Source: Deltaproteobacteria bacterium (GTDB lineage: Bacteria; Desulfobacterota; DSM-4660; Desulfatiglandales; HGW-15). From it: DNA of 23,335 nucleotides. Numbering within the stretch: the first letter of the stretch is position 1; each line of letters opens with the position of its first letter. The translations under genes were made by a program, and so were the position numbers. Shown here piece after piece: positions 1-7,726 of this stretch. The stretch is from positions 1 through 23,335 of the forward strand of contig JAFDHB010000042.1 of the NCBI GenBank assembly GCA_019308985.1, written 5' to 3'. The notes beneath the pieces were generated by a model. The model did not search any database and was not told where the DNA came from. It saw nothing but the letters and a program-made list of their open reading frames with translations.

Positions 1-192
1 CTCACCGGCGCCGAGGCCGTCTTGCGTCTTCGCGCATTGCGATCCAGCCACGACTTTGATGAGTACTGGATCTTCCATGAGTCCCAAGAATACCAACGTA
101 ATCACAGATCCCTCCATGCTGGCGGTATCGTGCCGCCCACCTTGAAACCCCGACAAACTCGCAAGCGAAATCATCTGAAAGCCATCAAATAA
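1..192 (+). CDS. Transposase C-terminal fragment, probably ISKra4 family (5' end outside window)
   Basis: An open frame enters from the left edge and ends at TAA 190-192, giving the last 63 residues of a protein. The stretch begins LTGAEAVLRLRALRSS and continues with DFDEYWIFHESQEYQRNH, then a basic tail. This resembles the C-terminus of ISKra4-family transposases as I remember them (a GAEAVLRLRAL segment followed by a W..H..EY.R.H segment). The family call rests on recall, not on a search. The catalytic core lies outside the window, so it is impossible to say whether the gene is intact. No clear terminal inverted repeat was found downstream, so the right end of the element is not placed. Confidence 0.55.
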   Translation, partial: LTGAEAVLRLRALRSSHDFDEYWIFHESQEYQRNHRSLHAGGIVPPTLKPRQTRKRNHLKAIK

Positions 193-903
193 GGAGTATT
201 TCATCAAAATGGATCTGGTAATATACGCTAATAACTGTTGCTCAAGGTCGTCCCAAAAGAGCCCCACCCAATTGGGATGGCAAAGTAGAAAATTTCAAGT
301 AAGCGTTCAAGTTGAGCTTGAGAAATCCCGCCGTCGGGAACGCGCGAATCTCGTGTGATCACCGCCCAAAGACGCGGTATCTTCGAGAGGCGTACTAGCC
401 GTACGCAGCAATCACAACGAGATGAATATAAGCCGGAGCTTCTTCTTCCGCCCTCTCTCAGCGAGTCATGGCAGGGCAAAAGAGTCGAATTCCCGGATAG
501 TAAAGCCTTGACAAGGGTCATTCGGCATGATAAATCAACTCCTGTCCTCAGTTCGGGGATGGTACAAACGCGGCCTCTTAGATCGGCTCTATTGTACGGT
601 GTTCAACAGGAAAGTAGTAGTCCGCAAAGGGTCTTTCGGTTTCCTCTTTCTCATTGGCAAAAACCCCCGCTTGTCACTTGAGAACCAGAATCCCAGGCCT
701 AGAAGCGATCCGAAGTGATGCGGCACAGAGAGTTATGAGGATCCCTCATGTCCTCCCCGATACCAAGGAGGTATTGGTGCCTGCAAGTCAGCCTTTTAAT
801 AATGGGTGAAAGGAGGTGAGAAGGAAATATTTGCATTTTTTCACTTCTGGTCATAGAGAATGGTGAGTATCGGAGAAACTTAATTCTTCAGGAGGGATGG
901 ATC
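193..903. other. 711-base stretch without a convincing gene, between transposase end and TRAP operon
   Basis: Short open frames exist on both strands (for example 228-521 on the minus strand and 527-718 on the plus strand), but none has a recognisable protein pattern or a good ribosome site. The first part (193 to about 720) may be the non-coding end of the mobile element plus decayed sequence. The last 170 bases hold two hairpins (735-749 and 757-777) and the ribosome-binding site of dctP, so they are probably the regulatory leader of the TRAP operon. Confidence 0.5.
735..777. promoter_or_regulatory. Two adjacent dyads upstream of dctP (possible operator or attenuator)
   Basis: ATGAGG at 735-740 pairs with CCTCAT at 744-749 across a 3-base loop. 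CCGATACC at 757-764 pairs with GGTATTGG at 770-777 (one G-T wobble) across AAGGA. They end about 125 bases before the dctP start. Either could be an operator for a substrate-responsive regulator or an RNA hairpin. There is no T-run after the second one, so it is not a canonical terminator. I could not pick out a confident -35/-10 pair nearby. Confidence 0.35.
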
Positions 904-2016
904 ATGATAAGGAAGAGCCTACTCTTAGTTTGTGGAATCGTTTGTCTCGGGTTAATCTTTTCCACTTTACCTATGGATAAGGCCTTTGGTGCCGAAAAGG
1001 TCATCAAGCTGAAGGCCGCCAATTTCTTCCCCCCGCCGTCAAAACAATCCAAGATACTCCAGGAATTCGTCAATGAACTGGAGACCCGCTCAAAGGGAAG
1101 GATAAAGGTCCAATATTTTGCGGGCGGATCACTGCTCAAGGCGCCTGCTATTTACAAGGGGATCGAAGCGGGCATTACTGACATTGGTTATTCTCACGTA
1201 TATTACACGCCTGGCCGCATGCCTGCCTCCGAAGGTGCCGGCCTCCCCATGGGGGTTCCCAGCGGGTGGGTTGGAGCCCACTTGGCCTGGGATTTTTACA
1301 ACGAATTCAAGCTCAAGGAATGGGACAAGGTCAAGCTGCTTGCTTTCCATGACAACGCCCCAAGCATGATCATCTCGAAAAAACCAGTGAGAAGACTTGA
1401 AGATTTGAAAGGCCTGACCATCAGGGCACCCGGCCTTTCGGGAGAAATCGTGAAGGCACTTGGCGCAACGCCCGCCCCAACTCCCATGATGGAGGTCTAT
1501 GATGCCATTGCCAAGGGGGTTGTGGATGGTGTGTGGGCACCATGGGAGACACTCAAGACCTTTAGGTTTGCCGAGGTGGCAAAATACGTCATTGTGTGCT
1601 GGCAGATAGGAGCATCCTATCCCTTTTACCTGGCCATGAACAAGAATACTTACAACAAACTGCCCCGGGACCTCCAATCCCTTATAGACGTTATGAGCGG
1701 TGAATACCAGGAACGATATGCCCTGATGTGGAACGAGATCGAGCTCGTGGGTAAGGCCTTCGGGCGCACAAAAGGGATGGAATACATCGAGCTATCTGAT
1801 GAAGAAGCCGCCAGGTGGAAAAAGGCCGTCGGGCCAGTCTTTACTAATTATATCAGTATGATGAGAGGCAAAGGGTTTTCGGGGTCGGAAGTCAAGGCAT
1901 GGGTTGACTATATGAGGGAGAGGATTGCATACTGGACCAAGAAACAGATAGAATACAAGATTCCTTCTCCTACAGGCCCTGCCGCTATGCATCCTGAGGC
2001 TTACGTGCTGAAGTAA
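904..2016 (+). CDS. dctP: TRAP transporter solute-binding protein DctP
   Basis: Periplasmic substrate-binding subunit of a tripartite ATP-independent periplasmic transporter. It captures an organic acid and delivers it to the DctQ-DctM membrane permease. The 370-residue protein starts with a signal peptide (basic MIRK, hydrophobic residues 5-20, likely cleavage after FGA at residue 30). It has the family's two-domain pattern, including the LTIRAPG segment around R174; in this family the equivalent arginine binds the substrate carboxylate. WAPWETLK (residues 211-218) is also typical of the fold. The start ATG 904 is preceded by AGGAGG at 890-895. It is the first gene of a dctPQM order with a hairpin between dctP and dctQ. 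The binding site gives no direct read-out of the ligand. The AOR-family enzyme downstream suggests a carboxylate related to an aldehyde, which is inference. Confidence 0.93.
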   Translation: MIRKSLLLVCGIVCLGLIFSTLPMDKAFGAEKVIKLKAANFFPPPSKQSKILQEFVNELETRSKGRIKVQYFAGGSLLKAPAIYKGIEAGITDIGYSHVYYTPGRMPASEGAGLPMGVPSGWVGAHLAWDFYNEFKLKEWDKVKLLAFHDNAPSMIISKKPVRRLEDLKGLTIRAPGLSGEIVKALGATPAPTPMMEVYDAIAKGVVDGVWAPWETLKTFRFAEVAKYVIVCWQIGASYPFYLAMNKNTYNKLPRDLQSLIDVMSGEYQERYALMWNEIELVGKAFGRTKGMEYIELSDEEAARWKKAVGPVFTNYISMMRGKGFSGSEVKAWVDYMRERIAYWTKKQIEYKIPSPTGPAAMHPEAYVLK

Positions 2017-2040
2017 GAAACAAGAAGCAAACAGAGGCAT

Positions 2041-2078
2041 CCCCACCCATCCCCGGAAAAGGGGGGAAATGGGTGGGG
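2041..2078 (+). promoter_or_regulatory. Strong intercistronic hairpin between dctP and dctQ, covering the dctQ ribosome site
   Basis: CCCCACCCAT at 2041-2050 is perfectly complementary to ATGGGTGGGG at 2069-2078. An inner CCCC/GGGG stem (2051-2054 with 2063-2066) extends it. No T-run follows, so it should not simply terminate transcription. The 3' arm contains most of GGGGAG (2075-2080), the only good ribosome-binding site for dctQ. Hairpins in this position are known in binding-protein operons to stabilise the upstream message and keep membrane subunits at lower level. Here it could also hide the dctQ start. Confidence 0.75.
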
Positions 2079-2085
2079 AGATCTA

Positions 2086-2604
2086 TTGCCTGAAGCATTT
2101 TGGATTTCCCTTATGTTAGAGAAACTTGAAAGATTCAACAAACGAATAAGCGAATGGTTTGAGTGGATCGGCTTCTTCGCCATATTCTTTATGGTAGTAC
2201 TTACGTGCGTGGACGTCATCGGAGCCAAGCTCTTTCGCACTCCTGTTTTCGGGGCCCTGGACGTAATGATGCTGGCCCAGTTGATCGCGGTATCCTTTGC
2301 GGTGTCCATGGCCCTGATCTTTGGAAGGCATGTTCAGGTTGAGTTTTTTGTTCCCCTTTTACCCAAACGTCTCCAGCATCTCGTAGACTGTATCGTCAAT
2401 CTCCTTGGCTTCGTTCTGTTCGTACTGATCGTGTGGCGCCTCTTCGTTTATGGTTATCACATGAAGATCGGGGGCGAGGAATCCATGACCGCACGCATCC
2501 CCTTGTGGCCCTTTGCCTATGCAGGTGCAATCGGTTGTATACCCGTGTGCCTGGTTTTTCTGCAATATTTCATCAGTTCGATCTTGAAGTTGGTGCGAAA
2601 ATGA
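2086..2604 (+). CDS. dctQ: TRAP transporter small permease DctQ
   Basis: Small membrane subunit of the TRAP transporter, 172 residues, with four hydrophobic segments at roughly residues 27-48, 60-82, 99-120 and 143-165. It bridges DctP-bound substrate and the large DctM channel subunit in the cytoplasmic membrane. The TTG at 2086 is chosen as start because GGGGAG lies five bases upstream. The next candidate, ATG 2113, has no ribosome site and would lose only nine residues (MPEAFWISL). The stop TGA overlaps the dctM start as ATGA (2601-2604), so the two are translationally coupled. Length and hydrophobic pattern fit the family, and the identification is strengthened by its place between dctP and dctM. 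Confidence 0.88.
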   Translation: MPEAFWISLMLEKLERFNKRISEWFEWIGFFAIFFMVVLTCVDVIGAKLFRTPVFGALDVMMLAQLIAVSFAVSMALIFGRHVQVEFFVPLLPKRLQHLVDCIVNLLGFVLFVLIVWRLFVYGYHMKIGGEESMTARIPLWPFAYAGAIGCIPVCLVFLQYFISSILKLVRK

Positions 2605-3905
2605 CTCCGGAGACCGCAGGAATTATTGGTATCTGTCTGCTTCTTGTCCTCTTCCTCCTCAGGATGCCTGTTGCCTTTGCCATGGCCTTTGTGGGGTTTC
2701 TCGGCCTTCTCCATCTAGCTGGCCCCGGTCCCGCCCTTAATCTTCTTGCGCAGGACATATACGAGGGATTTTCCTCTTATCCCCTTTCTGTAATCCCCAT
2801 GTTTATTCTCATGGGATCCTTCGCCTTCGCCTCCGGCATCAGTGAAAGGCTTTACAGGACCACCCACACATGGGTAGGCTCCCTGCGCGGTGGGCTGACA
2901 ATCGCCACGGTCCTTGCCTGTGCCGGGTTTGCGGCCATCTGCGGTTCTACCGCGGCCACGGCGGCGACCATGGGTAAGATAGCCCTCCCCGAGATGCGTA
3001 AATACAACTATGACAACACCCTTGCCACGGGCACGGTTGCATCTGCGGGGACCCTTGGCATTCTTATTCCTCCAAGTACCATCCTTATCGTCTATGGCAT
3101 CCTTGTGGAGGAGTCCATCGGCAGGCTCTTCGTGGCCGGAATCCTGCCCGGAGCCCTGTTGAGTCTTTTGTTCGTCGCAACCGTGGCCATCCTATGCTTC
3201 CGGAATCCCGAGCTGGGTCCCCCGGGCCCTTCCACCACCTGGGTGGAAAAGATCAAGGCCACCGGAGGTATCTTGGAGGCCATAATCCTCTTTTTCTTGG
3301 CCATCGGGGGCCTGTTCCTGGGGTGGTTCAGCCCCACCCAGGCAGGGGCAATAGGTGCCGGCGGGGCGCTTTTCATCGGGCTAATCAGGCGGAAACTGAC
3401 CTGGAATACCTTTGTGGAAGCCGGCAAGGACGGGCTCAAGACGGGCTGCATGGTCCTTTTCATAATTACGGGCGCGGTTGTATTCGGTCACTTCCTGGCC
3501 ATGTCCAACATCCCCTTTAGACTGGCGGACTTCGTGGGCAACCTCCCCATACATCCCATGGCCATCATGTCTATCATAGTATTCATATATTTTATCGGTG
3601 GCTTTTTCATGGATTCCATGGCACTCGTGGTGGTCACCATCCCCATCTTCTACCCCATCGTCCAGAGGCTTGGTTTCGACCCTATCTGGTTCGGCGTGAT
3701 AATCGTGCTTACCGGCGAAATGGGCGTGATCACACCTCCTGTGGGCGTCAACGTCTTTGTGATAAAGGGAATCGCCCCGGACATCCCCCTTCATATCATA
3801 TTCAAGGGCATCTTCCCTTTCCTCGCCGCCCTGGTAATCCTGACGATAATCATCATGGCGGTACCACAGATAGCAACCTTTCTCCCAAGCCTTATTTCTT
3901 ATTAG
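2601..3905 (+). CDS. dctM: TRAP transporter large permease DctM
   Basis: Large transmembrane subunit of the TRAP transporter, 434 residues, almost entirely hydrophobic with about a dozen membrane segments. It carries out Na+- or H+-driven substrate translocation. Diagnostic stretches include CGSTAATAATMGKIALPEM in the first half and GGFFMDSMALVVVTIPIF followed by GEMGVITPPVGVNVFVIKG in the second half; these are the family's re-entrant loop motifs. The frame stays open upstream to 2433, but that part overlaps dctQ and encodes polar sequence unlike a permease. ATG 2601 in the ATGA overlap is therefore the start. The gene completes a dctPQM set. About 180 bases without a clear terminator separate it from the oxidoreductase, so read-through is likely. 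Confidence 0.93.
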   Translation: MTPETAGIIGICLLLVLFLLRMPVAFAMAFVGFLGLLHLAGPGPALNLLAQDIYEGFSSYPLSVIPMFILMGSFAFASGISERLYRTTHTWVGSLRGGLTIATVLACAGFAAICGSTAATAATMGKIALPEMRKYNYDNTLATGTVASAGTLGILIPPSTILIVYGILVEESIGRLFVAGILPGALLSLLFVATVAILCFRNPELGPPGPSTTWVEKIKATGGILEAIILFFLAIGGLFLGWFSPTQAGAIGAGGALFIGLIRRKLTWNTFVEAGKDGLKTGCMVLFIITGAVVFGHFLAMSNIPFRLADFVGNLPIHPMAIMSIIVFIYFIGGFFMDSMALVVVTIPIFYPIVQRLGFDPIWFGVIIVLTGEMGVITPPVGVNVFVIKGIAPDIPLHIIFKGIFPFLAALVILTIIIMAVPQIATFLPSLISY

Positions 3906-4084
3906 AACATTACCGTCTCTCAAGGTATTCAATGCTCTCGAGGCCTTCGACCCTCTCCTCGCACTATATGCATCTGCCCCTTTTTTTCCTTCCCTATCGA
4001 GGATCATCGTGATAATAAATCACTTTTGTTGTATCGGTCCCGCCCGTGTGGCCGGGGAATCTATCTGACTGGTGGAGTCCTTGG

Positions 4085-5986
4085 ATGTCTCCTGGGAGGC
4101 TCGTAAAAATTGATCTTGAAAAGGGTCGAGTGGATGACCAGGTAATCCATGGTGATGTGATTCGCGATTTCTGCGGTGGGAGGGGGCTCAATATGAGATT
4201 ACTCTCCCCGCATCTTTCAGCGCCCGGGGCCCCTCTTGCGCCTGGTAACCCCATAGTCTTCAGTCCCGGCCTACTTTGCGGCTTGCCGAGCCTGGGGTCC
4301 AGGATGAGCATAAGCTCCAGGTCGCCCGAGACCGGGCACCTGGGCGATTCAAATATTGGCGGAGAACTGGGGGCGGAGCTGAAGGCCGCCGGCATAGATG
4401 CCGTCATGGTTGTCGGGCGAAGCAGCTCGCCGGTATATATCCTCATTCAAGACGACCGGGTGGAGATTCGGGATGCAAGACACCTCTGGGGAAAAGACCC
4501 CGTGGAGACTCAGAGGCGCATACGTGCAGACCTCCGGGATGATAGGTTAAAGATAGCAACTATAGGTATAGCAGGCGAAAACAGGGTTCGATTCGCCGGT
4601 GTACGCAGCGGCCTCAAAAATATGGCGGGCCGAACCGGCATGGGGGCTGTGATGGGCTCCAAGAAGCTCAAGGCCATCGCCGTGCGAGGCACTCGTGACA
4701 TTCATCCCCGGGACCCAAATGGATATCTGGCCTTCTATGGCCAGGTCTATGACGGGATACTCAAAAGCAAGTGGATCCAGGCCCTCGGGCGATGGGGGAC
4801 ACCGCTCCTTATGAAAAACTCCAACACCCTGGGTTTTCTCAGCGTCCGCAACAACCAGTCCACCACCTTCGGTGACAAGGGCGACTACCTGGACGCGGAG
4901 CATCTCGATAATTACTCAAGGGGAATGGTCGCCTGTACAAGCTGTCCCGTGCATTGCAGACACCGCTATTACATTGATTCGGGTCCTTACGCAGGAACAT
5001 CGGGCGAAGGGCCTGAATACGCCTCCATAGGGTCCATGGGCTCAAAGTTGGGCAATGAAAACCTGGAATGCGCCATTTACGCGTCAGAACTTTGCAATCG
5101 CCTGGGCCTCGACACCATATCAACAGGGTCTTACATTGCGTGGGCCATGGAGCTTTACCAGAGGGGCATCATTGATGACGCGTTGGTGGGATACCCTATT
5201 CCATGGGGGGATCAGGAAGCCATCATAAGGCTGATCCAGGACATCGCCAATCGGGAAGGATTCGGGGATATCCTTGCTGAAGGGAGGTTCGCCCTGGAAG
5301 CCATAGCGCCCGAAGGAAAGGAGTACCTCCTTCAAATCAAGGGGCTTCCCATTGAGATGACGGACGAGAGGGCCCCCAAGAGCTTCGCCATGGGCATGGC
5401 CACTGCGTCTCGAGGTGCCTGTCACATGAGGAGCCGCCCTTCTCTGGACGTGTTGGGCCTCCCGGTCCCCCTGTTGAGAGACCTTTACGGCGGCGAGGTT
5501 TCCCCCTCATACCTGGATTATCAGGGCAAGGGGCGCATGGTCTGGTGGCACGAAAGGAACAACGCCCTTTGTGATTCCCTGGGGGTGTGCCGTTTCATCT
5601 CCGTGTTCAGCAGTCCCAACGCCCCGAAGGCAAAGGAATTTGCCCGGTTGATCTATTGTGCCTTTGGCAGAAGGTACGATCCTGATGAACTCTGGGACGT
5701 GGGTGAACGAGTATGCACCCTGGAACGGATGATACTCCTGGGCAATGGTATCACAAAGGATGACGATACCCTGCCTTCCAGGTACTTTGATGAACCCATC
5801 GAGGACGGTCCGGCCAAGGGCGAGGTGATAGATCCCGCGAGATTCGAAGAAATGCTCCGGGAGTACTACTACCTCCATGGTTGGGATAAGCGCGGGGTTC
5901 CAAAAGAGAACACATTAAGGAGACTCGGACTATCAGAGGTGACACAGGTCAATGAGCAAGGCCCTCAGATTAAGAATCAAACCTGA
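4085..5986 (+). CDS. Aldehyde:ferredoxin oxidoreductase family enzyme (tungsten bis-pterin type)
   Basis: Cytoplasmic enzyme of the AOR family, which interconverts aldehydes and carboxylic acids with ferredoxin-type electron carriers through a tungsten bis-pterin centre and one [4Fe-4S] cluster. The 633-residue protein begins MSPGRLVKIDLEKG, the usual AOR N-terminus, and has FCGGRGLN and AGRTGMGAVMGSKKLKAIAVRG-like pterin-loop patterns. The cluster ligands are visible as C284-x2-C287-x3-C291 and a distant Cys in the CDSLGVC stretch (C496 or C502). ATG 4085 is chosen over the upstream GTG 4046 because GGTGGAG lies eight bases before it and the extra 13 residues do not fit the family. It overlaps the ferredoxin-like gene by 35 bases. 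The aldehyde substrate cannot be told from sequence. Confidence 0.88.
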   Translation: MSPGRLVKIDLEKGRVDDQVIHGDVIRDFCGGRGLNMRLLSPHLSAPGAPLAPGNPIVFSPGLLCGLPSLGSRMSISSRSPETGHLGDSNIGGELGAELKAAGIDAVMVVGRSSSPVYILIQDDRVEIRDARHLWGKDPVETQRRIRADLRDDRLKIATIGIAGENRVRFAGVRSGLKNMAGRTGMGAVMGSKKLKAIAVRGTRDIHPRDPNGYLAFYGQVYDGILKSKWIQALGRWGTPLLMKNSNTLGFLSVRNNQSTTFGDKGDYLDAEHLDNYSRGMVACTSCPVHCRHRYYIDSGPYAGTSGEGPEYASIGSMGSKLGNENLECAIYASELCNRLGLDTISTGSYIAWAMELYQRGIIDDALVGYPIPWGDQEAIIRLIQDIANREGFGDILAEGRFALEAIAPEGKEYLLQIKGLPIEMTDERAPKSFAMGMATASRGACHMRSRPSLDVLGLPVPLLRDLYGGEVSPSYLDYQGKGRMVWWHERNNALCDSLGVCRFISVFSSPNAPKAKEFARLIYCAFGRRYDPDELWDVGERVCTLERMILLGNGITKDDDTLPSRYFDEPIEDGPAKGEVIDPARFEEMLREYYYLHGWDKRGVPKENTLRRLGLSEVTQVNEQGPQIKNQT

Positions 5987-6326
5987 CCTCTGTTCAGGAT
6001 GCCGGCTGTGCGAGATTATCTGCTCGCTCAGTCACTTGGGATCGGTCAACACCAATCGGTCTGCTATCCGCATCCTGAAAGACGAATTGGGCACGGGCGC
6101 GTGCAGGCCCAGGGTCTGTATCCAGTGCAAGAAGATGCTGTGCTTGGGCCAAGAGCGGGAAAAGGCGAAAGAGTACAAGGGGCGCTTTCTATGGGATGAA
6201 ACTTTGGAAGGATCATGCCCATTCAAGGCCTTACCCTCGTGGAACGGCGAGGTCTACCATTGTGACCTTTGTGGCGGAGATCCAGCCTGTGTCAAGTATT
6301 GCAGCACCGGCGCCATCAGCATCTAG
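5952..6326 (+). CDS. Ferredoxin-like iron-sulfur subunit (probably three [4Fe-4S] clusters), partner of the AOR-family enzyme
   Basis: A 124-residue cysteine-rich protein without signal peptide, related to HycB/DmsB-type electron-transfer subunits. Cysteines fall in three sets: C14-x2-C17-x2-C20-x3-C24 near the N-terminus, C56-x2-C59-x4-C64 with C89, and C104-x2-C107-x5-C113-x3-C117 at the C-terminus. With the usual swapped ligation this supports three [4Fe-4S] clusters; C51 is extra. It would carry electrons to or from the AOR-family enzyme. Its ATG 5952 lies inside the end of the upstream gene (35-base overlap in another frame), so the two are co-translated. AOR genes with a dedicated small Fe-S subunit are known from several anaerobes; which carrier follows it here is not visible. 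Confidence 0.82.
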   Translation: MSKALRLRIKPDLCSGCRLCEIICSLSHLGSVNTNRSAIRILKDELGTGACRPRVCIQCKKMLCLGQEREKAKEYKGRFLWDETLEGSCPFKALPSWNGEVYHCDLCGGDPACVKYCSTGAISI

Positions 6327-6357
6327 ATAGGATCTGCTGGCAAAAGGGAAAGATAGC

Positions 6358-6768
6358 GTGGAAAAAATCATTCGCAAAATACTCCTGGTGTTCGCGGCAG
6401 GGTGTGCAGGAGGCCTTGCAAACAGTATCGTCGTATGGATCTTCGGCCAGTGGGGCATTACCACAGCCCTTGGTGTGAAGATAGCCCCCGCTCTGAGCCC
6501 GGGGTGGCTTTACCCCAGGATCGTATGGGGTGGAATCTGGGGGTTTCTCTTCCTATTGCCCATCTTGAGACGGAGCACCATCTCCAGGGGATTCCTTCTC
6601 AGCCTTGGTCCGACTATAGTGCAGTTTTTCTACGTCTTTCCCGTAAAAGCCCACAAGGGAATCCTGGGTGTTGATTTGGGCATCCTCACCCCTCTGTTCG
6701 TCCTTTTCTTCAACTTTGTGTGGGGATTCAGTGCGGCGTTTCTCCTCAAGCTCGCCAGGAGCAACTAG
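6358..6768 (+). CDS. Small integral membrane protein of unknown function
   Basis: I do not recognise this family. The 136-residue protein starts with GTG 6358 after a modest GGGAAAG ribosome site, 31 bases past the ferredoxin-like gene, so it is likely the last gene of the same transcript. It has a basic start (MEKIIRK) and about four hydrophobic segments, near residues 7-30, 54-70, 78-95 and 106-131. Gly and Trp are frequent (WGGIWGFLF), and a positive KLARSN tail suggests a cytoplasmic C-terminus. There are no metal-binding or catalytic motifs. Context suggests a membrane accessory of the TRAP/AOR block, but an unrelated role is equally possible. Confidence 0.6.
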   Translation: MEKIIRKILLVFAAGCAGGLANSIVVWIFGQWGITTALGVKIAPALSPGWLYPRIVWGGIWGFLFLLPILRRSTISRGFLLSLGPTIVQFFYVFPVKAHKGILGVDLGILTPLFVLFFNFVWGFSAAFLLKLARSN

Positions 6769-6783
6769 ACCTCTTACCCTCCT

Positions 6784-6817
6784 GTGGGAGAGGCTTCCAG
6801 CCTCGATCCCGAGATCG
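6784..6817 (+). repeat. REP-like double hairpin
   Basis: GTGG at 6784-6787 is followed by a stem GAGGCT (6790-6795) / AGCCTC (6799-6804) with a TCC loop. Immediately after it comes CGATC (6804-6808) / GATCG (6813-6817). A GTRG-type tetranucleotide directly 5' of a compact hairpin ending in CGATC is the layout of REP sequences mobilised by RAYT transposases. It lies 16 bases after the last gene of the AOR block, where it could also end or protect the transcript. Confidence 0.5.
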
Positions 6818-6932
6818 CGACAAGATGTGGAGTGGGGGGTCACATGTTAACGGGCTGTTTCCCAAATCATTCCGTTGCATTTATCTCTGAATAGAGCGAA
6901 TAGACCATCATTACCGTTGTGGTACCTGTAAA

Positions 6933-6967
6933 TTGCTCCTACTGTAGGAGCAAGGTCCTCCTTGCGA
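6933..6967 (+). repeat. REP-like element with GTAG tetranucleotide and two alternative hairpins
   Basis: TTGCTCCTAC (6933-6942) is perfectly complementary to GTAGGAGCAA (6944-6953) around a single T. The second arm begins with GTAG (6944-6947) and runs into a second hairpin, GCAAGG (6950-6955) / CCTTGC (6960-6965) with loop TCCT. GTAG followed by a hairpin is the hallmark of REP elements. The inverted CTAC in front makes it look like a BIME-type pair. A RAYT gene lies about 800 bases away. Confidence 0.6.
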
Positions 6968-7105
6968 CGAGAGGTTCAAACTTCAAGATTCATCAGGTTT
7001 TGGGCAATCGCCCTTTAATGGGCGACCCTGTACACACAGGGAAGACACTATGAAGCGATCAACTGCGGGATTTGCCCTCTTCTTAGCTGATATTTTATGA
7101 GGTTG

Positions 7106-7632
7106 TCACAATCGATCCAGAGGGCTTTTAACTCCCTGTGGCCCTTGGCGCAACACGTGGGTGTAGATCATGGTAGTGGAAACATCCTTATGACCCAAGA
7201 GGCTCTGAATGGTACGAATATCAGTTCCAGTCTTCCGCCATTTCCATTCCGTGGCCGCGTTTGGGTATTTCCTCCCCAGAGCATGGGGCAGGTACACCTC
7301 ACCGTAACCATCAGCCAGGTCCTTTTCGTGAATGAGCTTGACCCGCCCAAGGTGCGTATTCAATGCAGGCTTGATACTTTCAGGAAGCGGCACAAGCCTG
7401 TCCCTTATCGCCTTTCCCGTCCCGCACCCTTATCTCGTTCATTTCAAAATCAATGTCCTTTACTCTCAAGCGGATACACTCCATCAGTCGAAGCCCGCTT
7501 CCGTAAAGCAACTTGGCCATGAGCTGGGTGGTTCCGCTCATGGCCGTTAGCACCCGCCGGGTCTCTTCTTTGCTCATGACTACCGGTAGGCGCTGCTTTT
7601 TCCGTGATCTCACGGCATTGATCCGTCCCTCA
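7106..7632 (-). pseudogene. Decayed integron-type integrase (IntI-like tyrosine recombinase)
   Basis: Two overlapping frames on the minus strand together give the C-terminal part of an integron integrase. The upstream frame (from about 7632 to about 7393) contains [15 protein letters not shown] and [23 protein letters not shown], with the first catalytic Arg in SGLRLME. A frameshift near 7380-7395 moves to the second frame, which carries [24 protein letters not shown], the extra segment that marks IntI among tyrosine recombinases. Directly after EWKW the protein jumps to [23 protein letters not shown]. About 60 residues, including the HxLRHxFAT catalytic box, are therefore missing, while the final Tyr in MIYTHV remains. 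The N-terminal domain is absent, because homology stops where the repeats of the RAYT element begin (7633). It cannot be functional. Confidence 0.85.
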
Positions 7633-7656
7633 TGAACCAGTGAACCAGTGAACCAG
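7633..7656 (+). repeat. Three tandem copies of an 8-base unit at the left edge of the RAYT element
   Basis: TGAACCAG occurs three times head to tail at 7633-7640, 7641-7648 and 7649-7656, then runs directly into GGGACGACC of the inverted repeat. The right edge of the element shows a matching arrangement with a different octamer (8793-8816). Confidence 0.9.
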
Positions 7657-7726
7657 GGGACGACCTTCAATAATTAAATAACTTGGACGTGAACCAGGGG
7701 ACGACCTTCAATAATTAAATAACTTG
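7648..7726 (+). repeat. Perfect 38-base direct repeat (period 41) carrying the left terminal sequence twice
   Basis: The 38 bases at 7648-7685, beginning GTGAACCAGGGGACGACC and ending AAATAACTTG, are repeated without change at 7689-7726. Three bases (GAC) separate the copies. Each copy contains the left inverted-repeat sequence of the RAYT element, so the left end is duplicated while the right end is single. Confidence 0.92.

Larger units (their letters stand above)
6769..7105. other. 337-base intergenic stretch rich in hairpins
   Basis: No credible gene. It holds two REP-like structures (6784-6817 and 6933-6965, listed separately) and a further small hairpin with TCGCCC at 7008-7013 and GGGCGA at 7020-7025. 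It lies between the end of the catabolic block on the plus strand and the end of an integrase remnant on the minus strand. The hairpins may act as transcription ends for both sides. Confidence 0.6.

Noticed and set aside
240..290. Possible terminal inverted repeat of the left-edge transposon (around GTCCCAAAAGAGCCCC)
   Set aside because: The other end of the element is outside the window, so it cannot be paired or tested.
4046..4084. Upstream GTG start for the AOR-family gene
   Set aside because: It adds 13 residues not typical of the family; ATG 4085 has a better ribosome site and a family-like N-terminus.
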